Source: an uncultured Eubacteriales bacterium (GTDB lineage Bacteria; Bacillota; Clostridia; HGM11514). From it: a stretch of DNA of 41,975 nt. The notes below the pieces were generated by a model, which did not search any database, was not told the DNA's origin, and saw nothing but the letters and a program-made list of their open reading frames with translations. The stretch is from the NCBI GenBank assembly GCA_902492655.1, contig CABUMF010000015.1, positions 1 through 41,975 of the forward strand. Direction: 5' to 3'. Positions 32,973 through 41,658 of the stretch are shown here, one piece after another. Within the stretch, counting starts at the first letter, position 1; each line of letters begins with the position of its first letter. The position numbers were made by a program, and so were the translations under genes.

Positions 32973-34159
32973 CAGTTCCGAATACTAATTACAGTAATCT
33001 TAAAAATTCATATTTATTCTTTAATATTGCCCAAAAGGTTAAGGCGTATCAGGAGAAATTCCCCGAAAAGCATATCTATAAAATGGGTATAGGCGATGTT
33101 TCTCTTCCTTTGTGTGATGCGGTTATCAAGGCTTTGCACGATGCAGTTGACGATCAGGCAAAAAAGGATTCATTTCATGGCTATATGCCCGAGTGCGGCG
33201 ACGGTGAGCTTAGGGAGATTATTGCGCAGTACTACAAAAACAGAAATGTTAATGTTGATTCAGATGAAGTATTTGTTTCCAGCGGTGCAAGCGATGAGCT
33301 TGGAGATATTCTCGATTTGTTCGATAAATCAAATTCCGCTTTGGTAATTGAGCCTGCATATCCTGCATATGTTGATGCAAATGTTATGGCAGGAAGAAAT
33401 ATTATTCATTTGAATTCAGGTATAGAAAACGGATTTTTGCCTTCACCATCCGAGGGTACTGCGGCTGACATTATATACATTTGCTCGCCCAACAATCCCA
33501 CAGGCGCCGTGTTCACAAGGGAACTTCTCAAAAAATGGGTTGATTTCGCAAATAAAAACGGTTCCGTTATAATATTTGATGCCGCCTACGAAGCCTTCAT
33601 TGAGGAGGATTTGCCTCACAGCATATATGAAATTGAAGGTGCAAAAACCTGTGCGGTTGAGATATGCTCACTTTCAAAAACCGCCGGATTTACCGGAACG
33701 AGGCTTGGCTATACGGTCATTCCAAAAGGTTTGGTAAGAATGAATATGAGCTTCAATGAAATGTGGGTTAGGAACAGAACCACTAAGACAAACGGTGTTT
33801 CGTATATCATTCAGCAAGGAGCAAAAGCGGTATTTACCGAGGAAGGTCAAAGGCAAATTCACGATAACATTAACATCTATAAGAATAATGCAAAGGCATT
33901 AATGAAAACCTTTGACAAGCTCGGCATATGGTATTGCGGAGGGAAGAATGCACCTTATGTGTGGATAAAGTGCCCGAATGGGATGTCGAGCTGGGAGTTT
34001 TTCGACTATCTGCTGAATGAAATTCAGGTTGTCGGCACGCCCGGAGAAGGCTTCGGAAAGTGCGGAGAAGGGTATTTCAGATTTTCAACCTTCGGAGATG
34101 AGAAGGATACCGTTATAGCTTCGCAAAGAATATATGAATTGTTAAAGGACAAGATTTAA
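32969..34159 (+). CDS. dapL: LL-diaminopimelate aminotransferase
   Basis: PLP-dependent class I/II aminotransferase of 396 residues that forms LL-diaminopimelate directly from tetrahydrodipicolinate, bypassing the acylated route; common in Clostridia. Conserved parts are IYKMGIGDVSLPLCDAVI, FVSSGASDELGDI, PAYPAYVDANVMAGR, ICSPNNPTGAVFT, FDAAYEAFI and the lysine motif SLSKTAGFTGTRLGYTVIP. The start at 32969 overlaps the dapF stop by 4 bp with GAAGGAG upstream. The product feeds dapF, which reverses their gene order relative to the pathway. A terminator follows at 34165. Confidence 0.95.
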   Translation: MTVPNTNYSNLKNSYLFFNIAQKVKAYQEKFPEKHIYKMGIGDVSLPLCDAVIKALHDAVDDQAKKDSFHGYMPECGDGELREIIAQYYKNRNVNVDSDEVFVSSGASDELGDILDLFDKSNSALVIEPAYPAYVDANVMAGRNIIHLNSGIENGFLPSPSEGTAADIIYICSPNNPTGAVFTRELLKKWVDFANKNGSVIIFDAAYEAFIEEDLPHSIYEIEGAKTCAVEICSLSKTAGFTGTRLGYTVIPKGLVRMNMSFNEMWVRNRTTKTNGVSYIIQQGAKAVFTEEGQRQIHDNINIYKNNAKALMKTFDKLGIWYCGGKNAPYVWIKCPNGMSSWEFFDYLLNEIQVVGTPGEGFGKCGEGYFRFSTFGDEKDTVIASQRIYELLKDKI

Positions 34160-34164
34160 TAAAG

Positions 34165-34199
34165 AAAATCGGCTTGAGCGATGCTTAAGCCGATTTTTT
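34165..34199. terminator. Bidirectional terminator between dapL and xylB
   Basis: A 15-bp stem (34165-34179 with 34183-34197, one G-U) with a 3-nt loop, T-rich at the end on the plus strand (34194-34199) and preceded by A-rich sequence that gives T on the minus strand. It serves convergent genes. Confidence 0.85.
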
Positions 34200-34205
34200 G
34201 ACAAA

Positions 34206-35687
34206 TTATGATTTTAGTTCTTTGTACAACTGTTTGACGGACGGATAAATCTTTTTATAATCGCAATACTTTTTGTCATATAAAGCCGAAAGCTGTTTGT
34301 CGGGGCGGATTATTTCTTTTGTTTTCACAAGCTTTTTGCAGCAATCATCTATGTTTTTGTATTCGCCTGCTCCAACCATTGCGAGCATTGCCGCACCGTA
34401 ACCCGGCCCTTCTTCGCTTATGGGCAGATGAAGCTCAATATTGAGAACATTTGCAAGAATTTTTCGCCACAGAACCGATTTTGCTCCGCCGCCGCATAAA
34501 AAGCTCGATTTAATGCTTATTCCGAGCTTTTTTACAATTTCAAGATTATCTCGTATAGCGAATGCAACTCCCTCGAGTACAGAAAGATACATATTTTCGT
34601 GCTTTGTGTCCGGGCGAAGCCCAATGAATAATCCGCTTGCGTAAGTGTCATTTATCGGACTTCTCTCACCCATAAGATATGGGAGAAAAAACACATTGTT
34701 ATTTCCTAGCATATCAATACTTATTCTGTTTTCCTCCGATTTATAATCGTTTGTATTGAAGATTTCATTGCATATCCACTTGTTGCATGATGCCGCAGAC
34801 AAAATGCATCCCATGAGATGATAGCCGCCGTCGCTGTGGCAGAACGAATGAAGCGCATTATTATTATCGACGGAAAACTTGCTCGATGAAACGAAAATCG
34901 TTCCTGAAGTACCAAGCGAAATATTGCATTTTCCGTTTCCGACAGTTCCCGTGCCGATTGCCGCTCCGGCGTTATCTCCGGCTCCCGCCACTACCTTTAC
35001 ATTACTACCTATTTTAAGTTCTTCGGAAGCTTCCTTAGATATGTTTCCTATTACCTCGTAGCTGTTATAGAGCCTTGGCATGAGCTTTTCGGAAATTCCG
35101 CAAATGTCAAGCATTTTTTTAGACCAGCATTTATTTTTGACATCGAGCAAAAGCGTGCCTGATGCATCCGAATAATCTGTTGCGTGGATTTTTGTAAGCT
35201 TATAGTTTATGTAATCCTTGGGAAGCATAATCTTTTCGATTTTCTCAAAATTTTCCGGTTCGTTTTCCTTGAGCCATAAAAGCTTTGGTGCTGTAAATCC
35301 TGCAAAAGCTATATTTGCTGTCATGTCCGACAAATTTTGTTTCCCTATTACATTATTAAGATAATCCGTTTCTTTTTGCGTGCGTCCGTCATTCCAAAGT
35401 ATTGCCGGTCTGATAACATTATCGCCTTTATCGAGAACAACAAGTCCGTGCATTTGACCTGCAACTCCGATGCCCTTAATTTTATCGGCATCGAAATCCT
35501 TAATAAGCTCGCAAACAGCACTTATAACCGCATTCCACCAATCTTGGGGATTTTGTTCGCTCCAACCTGATTGGGGATAATATACCTCATATTCCCTTGA
35601 TTCGGAAGCAACAATTTCTCCGTTACCTTTTGTAAGCATTACCTTGACGGATGATGTCCCCAAATCAATGCCTATATAATAATTCAT
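34206..35687 (-). CDS. xylB: Xylulokinase
   Basis: FGGY-family kinase of 493 residues that phosphorylates D-xylulose for the pentose phosphate pathway. The ATP-binding start YYIGIDLGTSSVKVMLT, the substrate region GQMHGLVVLD and AILWNDGRT, GAGDNAGAAIGTGTV, SLGTSGTIFVSS and FLCGGGAKSVLWRKILANVL are typical of XylB. The methionine at 35687 is the family's usual start; one at 35696, directly behind AGAAGGAAG, is also possible. Its promoter overlaps an inverted repeat at 35743-35754, so a repressor is likely. No xylose isomerase is next to it, so xylulose may come from elsewhere; other ketoses phosphorylated by FGGY kinases cannot be excluded. Confidence 0.93.
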   Translation of the reverse strand: MNYYIGIDLGTSSVKVMLTKGNGEIVASESREYEVYYPQSGWSEQNPQDWWNAVISAVCELIKDFDADKIKGIGVAGQMHGLVVLDKGDNVIRPAILWNDGRTQKETDYLNNVIGKQNLSDMTANIAFAGFTAPKLLWLKENEPENFEKIEKIMLPKDYINYKLTKIHATDYSDASGTLLLDVKNKCWSKKMLDICGISEKLMPRLYNSYEVIGNISKEASEELKIGSNVKVVAGAGDNAGAAIGTGTVGNGKCNISLGTSGTIFVSSSKFSVDNNNALHSFCHSDGGYHLMGCILSAASCNKWICNEIFNTNDYKSEENRISIDMLGNNNVFFLPYLMGERSPINDTYASGLFIGLRPDTKHENMYLSVLEGVAFAIRDNLEIVKKLGISIKSSFLCGGGAKSVLWRKILANVLNIELHLPISEEGPGYGAAMLAMVGAGEYKNIDDCCKKLVKTKEIIRPDKQLSALYDKKYCDYKKIYPSVKQLYKELKS

Positions 35688-35720
35688 ATTTTTCATCTTC
35701 CTTCTCTGTTTCATAAATTT

Positions 35721-35749
35721 ATTATACATTAAAGTTTGTTGCTTGTCCA
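35721..35749 (-). promoter_or_regulatory. Promoter of the xylulokinase gene
   Basis: The minus strand shows TGGACA (35744-35749), a 17-bp spacer and TATAAT (35721-35726), about 27 nt of leader before the start. Confidence 0.65.
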
Positions 35750-35754
35750 GACAA
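35743..35754. promoter_or_regulatory. Operator-like inverted repeat at the xylB promoter
   Basis: TTGTC and GACAA flank two bases and cover the -35 box of the xylulokinase promoter. A related TTGGACAA lies about 20 bp further out (35769-35776). A repressor site is inferred; no partner gene is adjacent. Confidence 0.45.
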
Positions 35755-35953
35755 AAATCGAATAATAATTGGACAAAAATTTACTCTTGTTTATTTTCTG
35801 TTTCAATTCTTTTGTTATAACCGAATTAATATATAAAAAATAATTTCAGTTGCTAAACAAAAACCTCACTAAAATTTTTGCTAATATTTATATATGAAAA
35901 AAAGCGGCTTTAATCTAAAATTAAATATATAAAGATACTTTGGAGGTTAATTT

Positions 35954-36664
35954 ATGAAAAAAACTAAAAAACTGATTTCATTTTTGCTGACAGCTGTTTT
36001 TGTGTGCTGTATTATTTGCTCCTGCGGCGAAAAGACAGAAACAAAAAAGACGGCTTTTTCGGACGACGAATCAAAGCATGTTGATTTGGTATGGTACATA
36101 AGGGTTGCAGAGCCTTCGGGATTTAAAGAAGTTATGGAAGCGGCTAATAAGTATCTCAATGAGAAGCTGAATGTGACCCTTGATTTGCGTTGCATTGAAC
36201 CCGGTGACTATGACGCAAAGCTCCAGTTGGCTGCCGCATCAGGGGAAAGCTATGACCTTGTTTGGACCGCAAGGTGGGCAAATAGCTATGAGTCAAATGT
36301 TGCCAAAAATGCGTTTTTGGCTATTGACGAGATTTTGGATATGCCTGAGCTTTCATATATAAGGAACCTTTACAATGAAGGTATTTGGGATGCTTGTCGT
36401 GTAGGCGGTAAGATTTACGGAGTACCTGTTGAGCAGGTTATTTATACTCAGGACGGTATTTGGTTTCAAAAATCGTATATGGATAAGTACGGAATTAATC
36501 CGTACGAAAAGCTCAAAACAACCGACGATTTGGAGGAGATTTATCAGACAGTCCGCGACGGTGAGCCTGAGGAGCTTATTATGTGCACGAGCGGAAACAA
36601 GGTTTGGGCGGAAAGAGCAATTACCATAGCAGGTGGATGGATGACAGCAGTGTTATCGGCTTGA
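35954..36664 (+). pseudogene. ABC sugar-binding lipoprotein, 3'-truncated
   Basis: The first ~215 residues of an extracellular solute-binding protein. A lipoprotein signal with lipobox-like cysteine region (AVFVCCIICSCGEKTE) is followed by VDLVWYIRVAEPSGFKEVM, a KLNVTLDLRCIEPGDYDAKL block and YDLVWTARWANSYESNVAKN, as in family 1-type binding proteins for sugars. Normal members are 450-550 residues, so more than half is absent. From about position 36600 the sequence changes to that of an FAD-dependent oxidoreductase in another frame, and a stop follows at 36664. No permease genes follow. TTGGAGG precedes the ATG. The break may be a genomic deletion or an assembly join. Confidence 0.85.
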
Positions 36665-37923
36665 GGGTTTTATCCCACGACTGCACAGAAACAGATATAT
36701 CGGCAAAATATATTATTGATGCAACATCGGAAGCGAATGTTTGCCGTCTTGCAGGGTTTAAAACCAAAATCGGAAGAAAATTTGACGGTCAGTGCCAAAC
36801 GTATTCTATTGTTGGAATAGTTAAAAACGGCAATGGAGAGCTTGAGCATGTTTATCGTGACAACGGTTTTGTTGATACATCCGATTGTTTTGAGGTGTCA
36901 CGAGCCGTTACTAAAGGTATTAAAGAACTGGACGAAATCGGAAATTATACAAGTACGGACGATAACAGACTTTTAAGCATAGGAAGCATATTCGGAAAAC
37001 GAGAGGGAGTATCCATAGTCGGTGAAGACTGCCTTACGGGTGAGCAAATGCTGAACTTCCTTCCGGTGGATAAACCGCTGTTTTATACCTCCTCAACTTA
37101 TGACACGCATCTTTATGATTGTGAGTTTGAAACTGAAACAGTTCAGGAGTATCAGTATTTTGTCAAAGACATACTCACTCAGCCTGTGCCTCTCGGCGCT
37201 ATTGTACCGAAGTGGGAAAAGAATATTCTTGTTGCGGGCCTCGGGATGGATATTGACCACGATGCACTTGCAAGTGTAAGACTTAAGAGAAATGTGATGC
37301 GTTCTGGTGAAGCAGTTGCAATAGCGGCGGAAACAGCGATAGATGAATGCTGTGACGTGTTTTCCTGTTATGATAAGATTGTTGAAAAGCTGAAAGAAAA
37401 GAATATTTATAAAAGTATGCCCGAAATTTGTGAAATAGGTATGAATATTAAAGAAAAGGTTGAGCAGTATTTTTCTTACGAGTCCAAAGATGTACGTGAT
37501 ACCGCTACATACCATGCCGCAAGACAATTGCCGAAGGAAAGACTTTTGGAGCTTCTTTATAATGATAAAACCTCGGTCTGTGCTGCAAAGGCTCTTGCTA
37601 TGAAAGGTATTCCCGCCGGGGTTGAGCTTTTTAAAAACGAAGAATCGAGAGGTGCGATTTATCTCCTCGGCAAAATCAATAAACACGGCGAATATACCGA
37701 TTTGCTTTGTGAAAGGCTTTCGGGAAAGTTCATGCCCACCGCTTTTTCGGCACTTGTGAGAAATGCGGCAAACGGTGATGAAAAAGCAAAAAAAGTTGTT
37801 CTTGAGCTTGTGAATAGGGATGATTTTTCTTACAGGCTTGAGCTTAACGGAAGGAAAAACAAGACTGTTTTGGAGCGTTCCGAAACTTTCAGAAAATATG
37901 TTAAGCACTTTTTGGGGGTATAG
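36583..37923 (+). pseudogene. FAD-dependent oxidoreductase, 5'-truncated
   Basis: The homologous part begins about 36640 and gives some 425 residues. The segment ISAKYIIDATSEANVCRLAG and the late VPKWEKNILVAGLGMDIDHD with VAIAAETAID match the FAD_oxidored (PF12831) family. The N-terminal GxGxxG dinucleotide-binding domain (some 150 residues) is missing, so FAD cannot be bound. The C-terminal 150 residues (FSYESKDVRDTATYHAARQL to the end) look like HEAT-type helical repeats, seen in some members. The ATG at 36583 has no good ribosome site and encodes residues from the other gene's sequence. It is followed 5 bp later by the gene at 37929, with which it would form an operon when complete. Confidence 0.8.
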
Positions 37924-37928
37924 AATCT

Positions 37929-38501
37929 ATGTTGAAAAGGCATCTGTTTTTGGGATATTCTGACGGTGAAATCTCTCTTAAAAACAACAGCAGTGCAACA
38001 TATATCGCGGCTTCGCGATATAATAATACAATAATTCTGTATGCGGAATCGGATTCGGAATCTTTTTTGCCCGAAGAAGCTGTTACTGCGGATATGATAG
38101 CCTTTCCCGACGGAAGGCTTTGGGTAAGCCTGCCGATTGTTTTTTATTATAATTTACCGGAAGATGATGACGAATGGGTAAGGAACAAACCTTCCGAGCC
38201 GAGCTTTCAAGTTTCGTGGCTAAAAGACGAAGCGGTTTCTCGGTATGTTTTTTATCATTATCAGCTTCAGGAAGAAAACAGAATAAGAAAAAGCCGCTAT
38301 TATATTATAGCGCTTTTCGGAAATATGCTTGTCAGTTATGACGAAAATCCGCCATTTTCGGCTAATCCGAGAAAGGGTTGCCTTGATACAAACAATACTC
38401 CCAATTCCGATTGGAAAATGAGAATGGATGAATGTTTTTTAAAAAAATGGGAAGTTGCCGAAAATATTTTTAGGGCAGACGCACTTTGGAACAGGCTGTA
38501 G
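37929..38501 (+). CDS. Protein of unknown function downstream of the oxidoreductase
   Basis: A 190-residue protein that I do not recognise. It has no signal peptide or membrane helix. It is rich in aromatic residues and beta-prone segments (LKRHLFLGYSDGEISLKNN, LPIVFYYNLPEDDDEWV) and has a charged C-terminal third (DWKMRMDECFLKKWEVAENI). GGGGGTATAG precedes the ATG and it starts 5 bp after the stop of the FAD oxidoreductase remnant, so it belongs to the same transcription unit. A T-rich terminator follows. It may belong with that oxidoreductase's sugar-linked operon; no function is claimed. Confidence 0.7.
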   Translation: MLKRHLFLGYSDGEISLKNNSSATYIAASRYNNTIILYAESDSESFLPEEAVTADMIAFPDGRLWVSLPIVFYYNLPEDDDEWVRNKPSEPSFQVSWLKDEAVSRYVFYHYQLQEENRIRKSRYYIIALFGNMLVSYDENPPFSANPRKGCLDTNNTPNSDWKMRMDECFLKKWEVAENIFRADALWNRL

Positions 38502-38531
38502 GCATAGCCATGATTGAATAATACGGTTTTT

Positions 38532-38564
38532 GATACCCGATCTTTTGTATCGGGTATCTTTTTT
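38532..38564 (+). terminator. Intrinsic terminator after the 37929 gene
   Basis: GATACCCGAT (38532-38541) pairs with ATCGGGTATC (38549-38558), 7-nt loop, then six T (38559-38564). A plus-strand terminator only. Confidence 0.9.
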
Positions 38565-38579
38565 ATGCTTTTATATCGA

Positions 38580-39404
38580 CTAAAGGCGACTTGCTTTTCG
38601 GTAGGCAAGGGGTGATATGTGAAACTTATCCTTAAACAATTTGGAAAAATATGTATATGTACTTATTCCGATTAGCTCGGATATGCTGTTTATTGACAGC
38701 TCTGTGGTTTTAAGGAGCTTCCTTGCAACCTGCAGCTTACGGCTTATGATATAATCGTTTACAGTGGTATTAAAGTTATTATGAAATATTACATAAAGCT
38801 GATTTTTTGACGCATTAAGCGTTTTACACAGCATATTAATTGATATTTTTTCGTTAATATGCTCATCAATATACTTTACTGCCGCTTCTGCAAGAGGATC
38901 GGTTTGAACATCCATGATGTCGTTGGTTATGATGAAGGATACCATCATGTATGCAAGCTTTATCATACTGCGTATTTGCGTTTCGTTATAGCTTGTTACT
39001 TTTCGATAATAATTTAGCATTTTATTGTCGTCAAGACCTGCTTTTTTAATGTAATCCAGTGCTTTTTCCTCATCCAATACACGGGTTCTTCCGATTAAGA
39101 TATACCCGATTGCAGTATCGTTCTTCAAAATAGGTATGCAAACATCCAAAACACCGGCATAGCATATATGCCACTGAGTTTTTAGACTGTCACGACATTT
39201 TTTTAGCAGTACCATATCAGAATGAATACATCTGTTCGTACCTTGTGGGGATTTCTGAATTTCACTGCAATAGCTTGGCTTTTTCTCAGTGTGAACTGCA
39301 AGCGGATTGAACTCAGAATCAAGAACCATGATGGAAATGTTGGTTAAGATACAAAAATGCTTTATGGCGTCATTAAGCTTTTTGCTGTCATACTTAATAT
39401 GCAA
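38580..39404 (-). CDS. PocR-domain AraC-family regulator
   Basis: A 274-residue regulator. The N-terminal part (about 1-150) has the PocR sensory fold (MVLDSEFNPLAVH, SPQGTNRCIHSD, HICYAGVLDVCIPILKNDTA), which binds small ligands such as diols in known members. The C-terminal ~100 residues are an AraC helix-turn-helix pair (NMLCKTLNASKNQLYVIFHN, LKTTELSINSISELIGIS, YTYFSKLFKDKFHISPLAYR). The start is a TTG at 39404, set by AAGGAGG nine nt upstream; no ATG or GTG fits as well. It faces the putative glycoside hydrolase gene across a 351-bp region and may regulate it. Confidence 0.93.
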   Translation of the reverse strand: MHIKYDSKKLNDAIKHFCILTNISIMVLDSEFNPLAVHTEKKPSYCSEIQKSPQGTNRCIHSDMVLLKKCRDSLKTQWHICYAGVLDVCIPILKNDTAIGYILIGRTRVLDEEKALDYIKKAGLDDNKMLNYYRKVTSYNETQIRSMIKLAYMMVSFIITNDIMDVQTDPLAEAAVKYIDEHINEKISINMLCKTLNASKNQLYVIFHNNFNTTVNDYIISRKLQVARKLLKTTELSINSISELIGISTYTYFSKLFKDKFHISPLAYRKASRL

Positions 39405-39460
39405 TTCTAAAATCCTCCTTATTTACATAAGTCGCAAAGACTGTTAGACTCAATTTATGG

Positions 39461-39616
39461 TAGGAAATACAGTGTATATTATACCATAAGTAAAAATGCT
39501 TGCTCGCAAGGGCATTTTTACGCAGCCGTCAATAACACAGCCGACCGAAACGAGGTCGGAAAAAGCCGAAAGGCTTTAATTTCCGATAGGAAATACTGTG
39601 TATATTATAACATAAA
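39461..39616. repeat. Duplicated ~30-bp sequence flanking three stem-loops
   Basis: Copy 1 (39461-39490) and copy 2 (39587-39616) match at nearly every base; both read TAGGAAATAC, one base change, then GTGTATATTATA. The 96 bp between them hold three stem-loops: 39491-39520 (TAAAAATGC with GCATTTTTA), 39541-39559 (CCGACC with GGTCGG) and 39562-39577 (AAAGCC, GAAA loop, GGCTTT). This makes up most of the 39405-39755 gap; no open reading frame was seen there. Possible explanations are a small mobile or duplicated repeat, or a structured leader transcribed from the promoter in copy 2. Confidence 0.65.
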
Positions 39617-39632
39617 GAATACAAGAACGCAA
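39604..39632 (-). promoter_or_regulatory. Possible promoter of the AraC-type regulator gene
   Basis: The minus strand shows TTGCGT (39627-39632), a 17-bp spacer and TATAAT (39604-39609) inside repeat copy 2. The same TATAAT exists in copy 1 (39478-39483) but without a -35 box. Transcripts from copy 2 would cross the three stem-loops before the regulator start. Confidence 0.4.
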
Positions 39633-39755
39633 TATTATGATTATACAAAATAGGCGGGAAGATTTTATATAATTTAGGGAAGATTGACGCTTTCATTTAT
39701 GCAAGAGTTGATATAAAATATAATCATAATGATAAGTGAAAAGGAGAAAACTAAA

Positions 39756-41639
39756 ATGTTTGATATTTCTGTTCCGATAATTAATATTACAGCCGAAGAA
39801 ATGGGCTTGGAAAAGTATATTGATATGCTGAAAAGGCTGAATGCAAAGCGAGTTGTTCTTGCTATAGATAAATGCTTTCTTTCCGATACGAGAAAGGCAA
39901 AGGAATTATCCGCTCTTAAGAGGAACTGTGCTTTCTTTCATGAGCATGGATTTGAGGTCGGAGCTTGGCTTTGGACATTTTGGGTTGATGAAGAAAACAA
40001 TTTTACTCATATTAGAGGAGCTTCGGGCATGGAGATTGCAACTGAGGTTTGTCCCTCCGATGCGGACTATCGCAGACACATGGGAAATTATATCGCTGAT
40101 GTTGCTGATTGCGGTGTTGATTTAATTCTTTTTGATGATGATTATCGCTATCAGTTCCAGGGTTACGGAATGGGATGCCTTTGTAAAAACCACATTGAAT
40201 ATATGGAGAATATGCTTGGAGAACATCTTTCCGCAGACGAGCTCCCCGACTTGATTTTAAACGGTGGCACGAACCGTTACCGTACAGCTTTTTTGGCAGG
40301 AAACAAGTTTTTCTTTGAGCTTTTTGCAAAGGAAATGCGAGAATCGGTAAATCGTGTTAATCCCGAGGTTAGGCTTGGGCTTTGCTCGTGCTTCTCTTGG
40401 GATATGGACGGAGTTGATTCAGTCACCTTGGCAAAGCTGCTTGCAGGAGATACCAAACCGTTTCTTAGACTAATCGGTGCTCCGTATTGGGCGGTCAATA
40501 GAAATTGCGGAAATAGACTTCAGAATATAATTGAGCTGGAACGAATGCAGCTGAGCTGGTGTGACGGCGAAACAGAAGTTGTTTCCGAAGGGGATGCTTG
40601 GCCCAGACCGAGAACTAACTGCCCGGCAAGCTATCTTGAAATCTTCGATACTGCGCTTCGTGCGTCCGGTGGTTTTGACGGCATATTAAAATATGCGATA
40701 GACTATGTTTCCACTCCGCAGTATGAGGACGGTTATGTACAAAGACATGAAAAGAACATAGGTCTGTATGACATTATTTCCGAAAGTTTTGACGGTAAAA
40801 CCGCTTGCGGAATAAGGGTTTATGAGAGAATGGAAAAATTTAAAGATATGGTTCTTTCTGCTAAGTCCAATGGAAATTATAACATTTTCAATTTATTCTT
40901 TTCTCCTGCGGCAAAGCTCCTTTCGGATAACAGTATTCCCACGGTTTACGAAGGAAGCGGTGTATGCGGCATAGCATTTGCCGAGAATGTAAGTTTGGTT
41001 TCCCCGAAAGAAATGAAAAACGGATTGATAATAGACTTAAGAGCCGCTGAAATTCTTTCTTCTCAAGGAATTGATACCGGTCTTATCGAAAAAGGTAAAA
41101 AAGTAAAAATTACACGAGAGGATTTTTGCAAAACCGGTGAGCGTTATCGGCATGACGGAAAAGCATATGAAATCTCTGTAAATGATGATGCAGAGGTTCT
41201 CAGCCAATTTGTTCAAATTGATGATAAGGGTGAGGTCGTTCGTAAAACTCCGGGATCTTATTACTACAAGAATCGTGACGGTCAGCAATTTTTGGTTCTT
41301 TCTTATGCTCCGTATGAAACTTTTTCTTCCGTTGAAAACGAGTACCGCGGTTATGTTTATACAGAACTCATTAATGAGGCAGTGGCATTGTTCGGGAAAA
41401 AACTTCCTGCATATGTGTACGGAAATCCCGATTTATATATGATAGCGAAAAAAGATAATAACTCTATGACGGTTGGACTTTGGAATATTTTCCCCGATGA
41501 AATACTGAAGCCGATTATATATCTTGATAGGGATTATTCGGAGATTTCGTTTATCAACTGCTCCGGACGGTTAGATGGCAACAAGGTATTTCTATCCGAA
41601 ATTGCACAGTATGGCTTCGCAGGCTTTGAAGTAAGGTGA
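39756..41639 (+). CDS. Putative TIM-barrel glycoside hydrolase
   Basis: A 627-residue cytoplasmic protein (no signal peptide). The first ~350 residues read like a (beta/alpha)8 barrel: LKRLNAKRVVLAIDKCFLSD, FFHEHGFEVGAWLWTFWVDE, CGVDLILFDDDYRYQFQGYG, LIGAPYWAV, CDGETEVVSEGDAWPRPRTN. The acidic clusters in strand ends fit active-site carboxylates but were not assigned. The rest resembles the beta-sandwich and trimerization-like domains of GH42-type enzymes. I could not place it in a named family, and a sugar-binding non-enzyme remains possible. AAAGGAG is 9 nt before the ATG at 39756. A transporter gene begins 19 bp downstream. Confidence 0.6.
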   Translation: MFDISVPIINITAEEMGLEKYIDMLKRLNAKRVVLAIDKCFLSDTRKAKELSALKRNCAFFHEHGFEVGAWLWTFWVDEENNFTHIRGASGMEIATEVCPSDADYRRHMGNYIADVADCGVDLILFDDDYRYQFQGYGMGCLCKNHIEYMENMLGEHLSADELPDLILNGGTNRYRTAFLAGNKFFFELFAKEMRESVNRVNPEVRLGLCSCFSWDMDGVDSVTLAKLLAGDTKPFLRLIGAPYWAVNRNCGNRLQNIIELERMQLSWCDGETEVVSEGDAWPRPRTNCPASYLEIFDTALRASGGFDGILKYAIDYVSTPQYEDGYVQRHEKNIGLYDIISESFDGKTACGIRVYERMEKFKDMVLSAKSNGNYNIFNLFFSPAAKLLSDNSIPTVYEGSGVCGIAFAENVSLVSPKEMKNGLIIDLRAAEILSSQGIDTGLIEKGKKVKITREDFCKTGERYRHDGKAYEISVNDDAEVLSQFVQIDDKGEVVRKTPGSYYYKNRDGQQFLVLSYAPYETFSSVENEYRGYVYTELINEAVALFGKKLPAYVYGNPDLYMIAKKDNNSMTVGLWNIFPDEILKPIIYLDRDYSEISFINCSGRLDGNKVFLSEIAQYGFAGFEVR

Positions 41640-41658
41640 AGAAAGGCAATCGCATAAT

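Noticed and set aside
37093..37908. A 271-codon minus-strand frame opposite the FAD oxidoreductase remnant
   Set aside because: No start signal and no domain; it is the reverse shadow of the plus-strand gene.
39461..39616. CRISPR-like pair of repeats
   Set aside because: Only two copies with a 96-bp gap full of stem-loops and no cas genes; spacing and number do not fit a CRISPR array.
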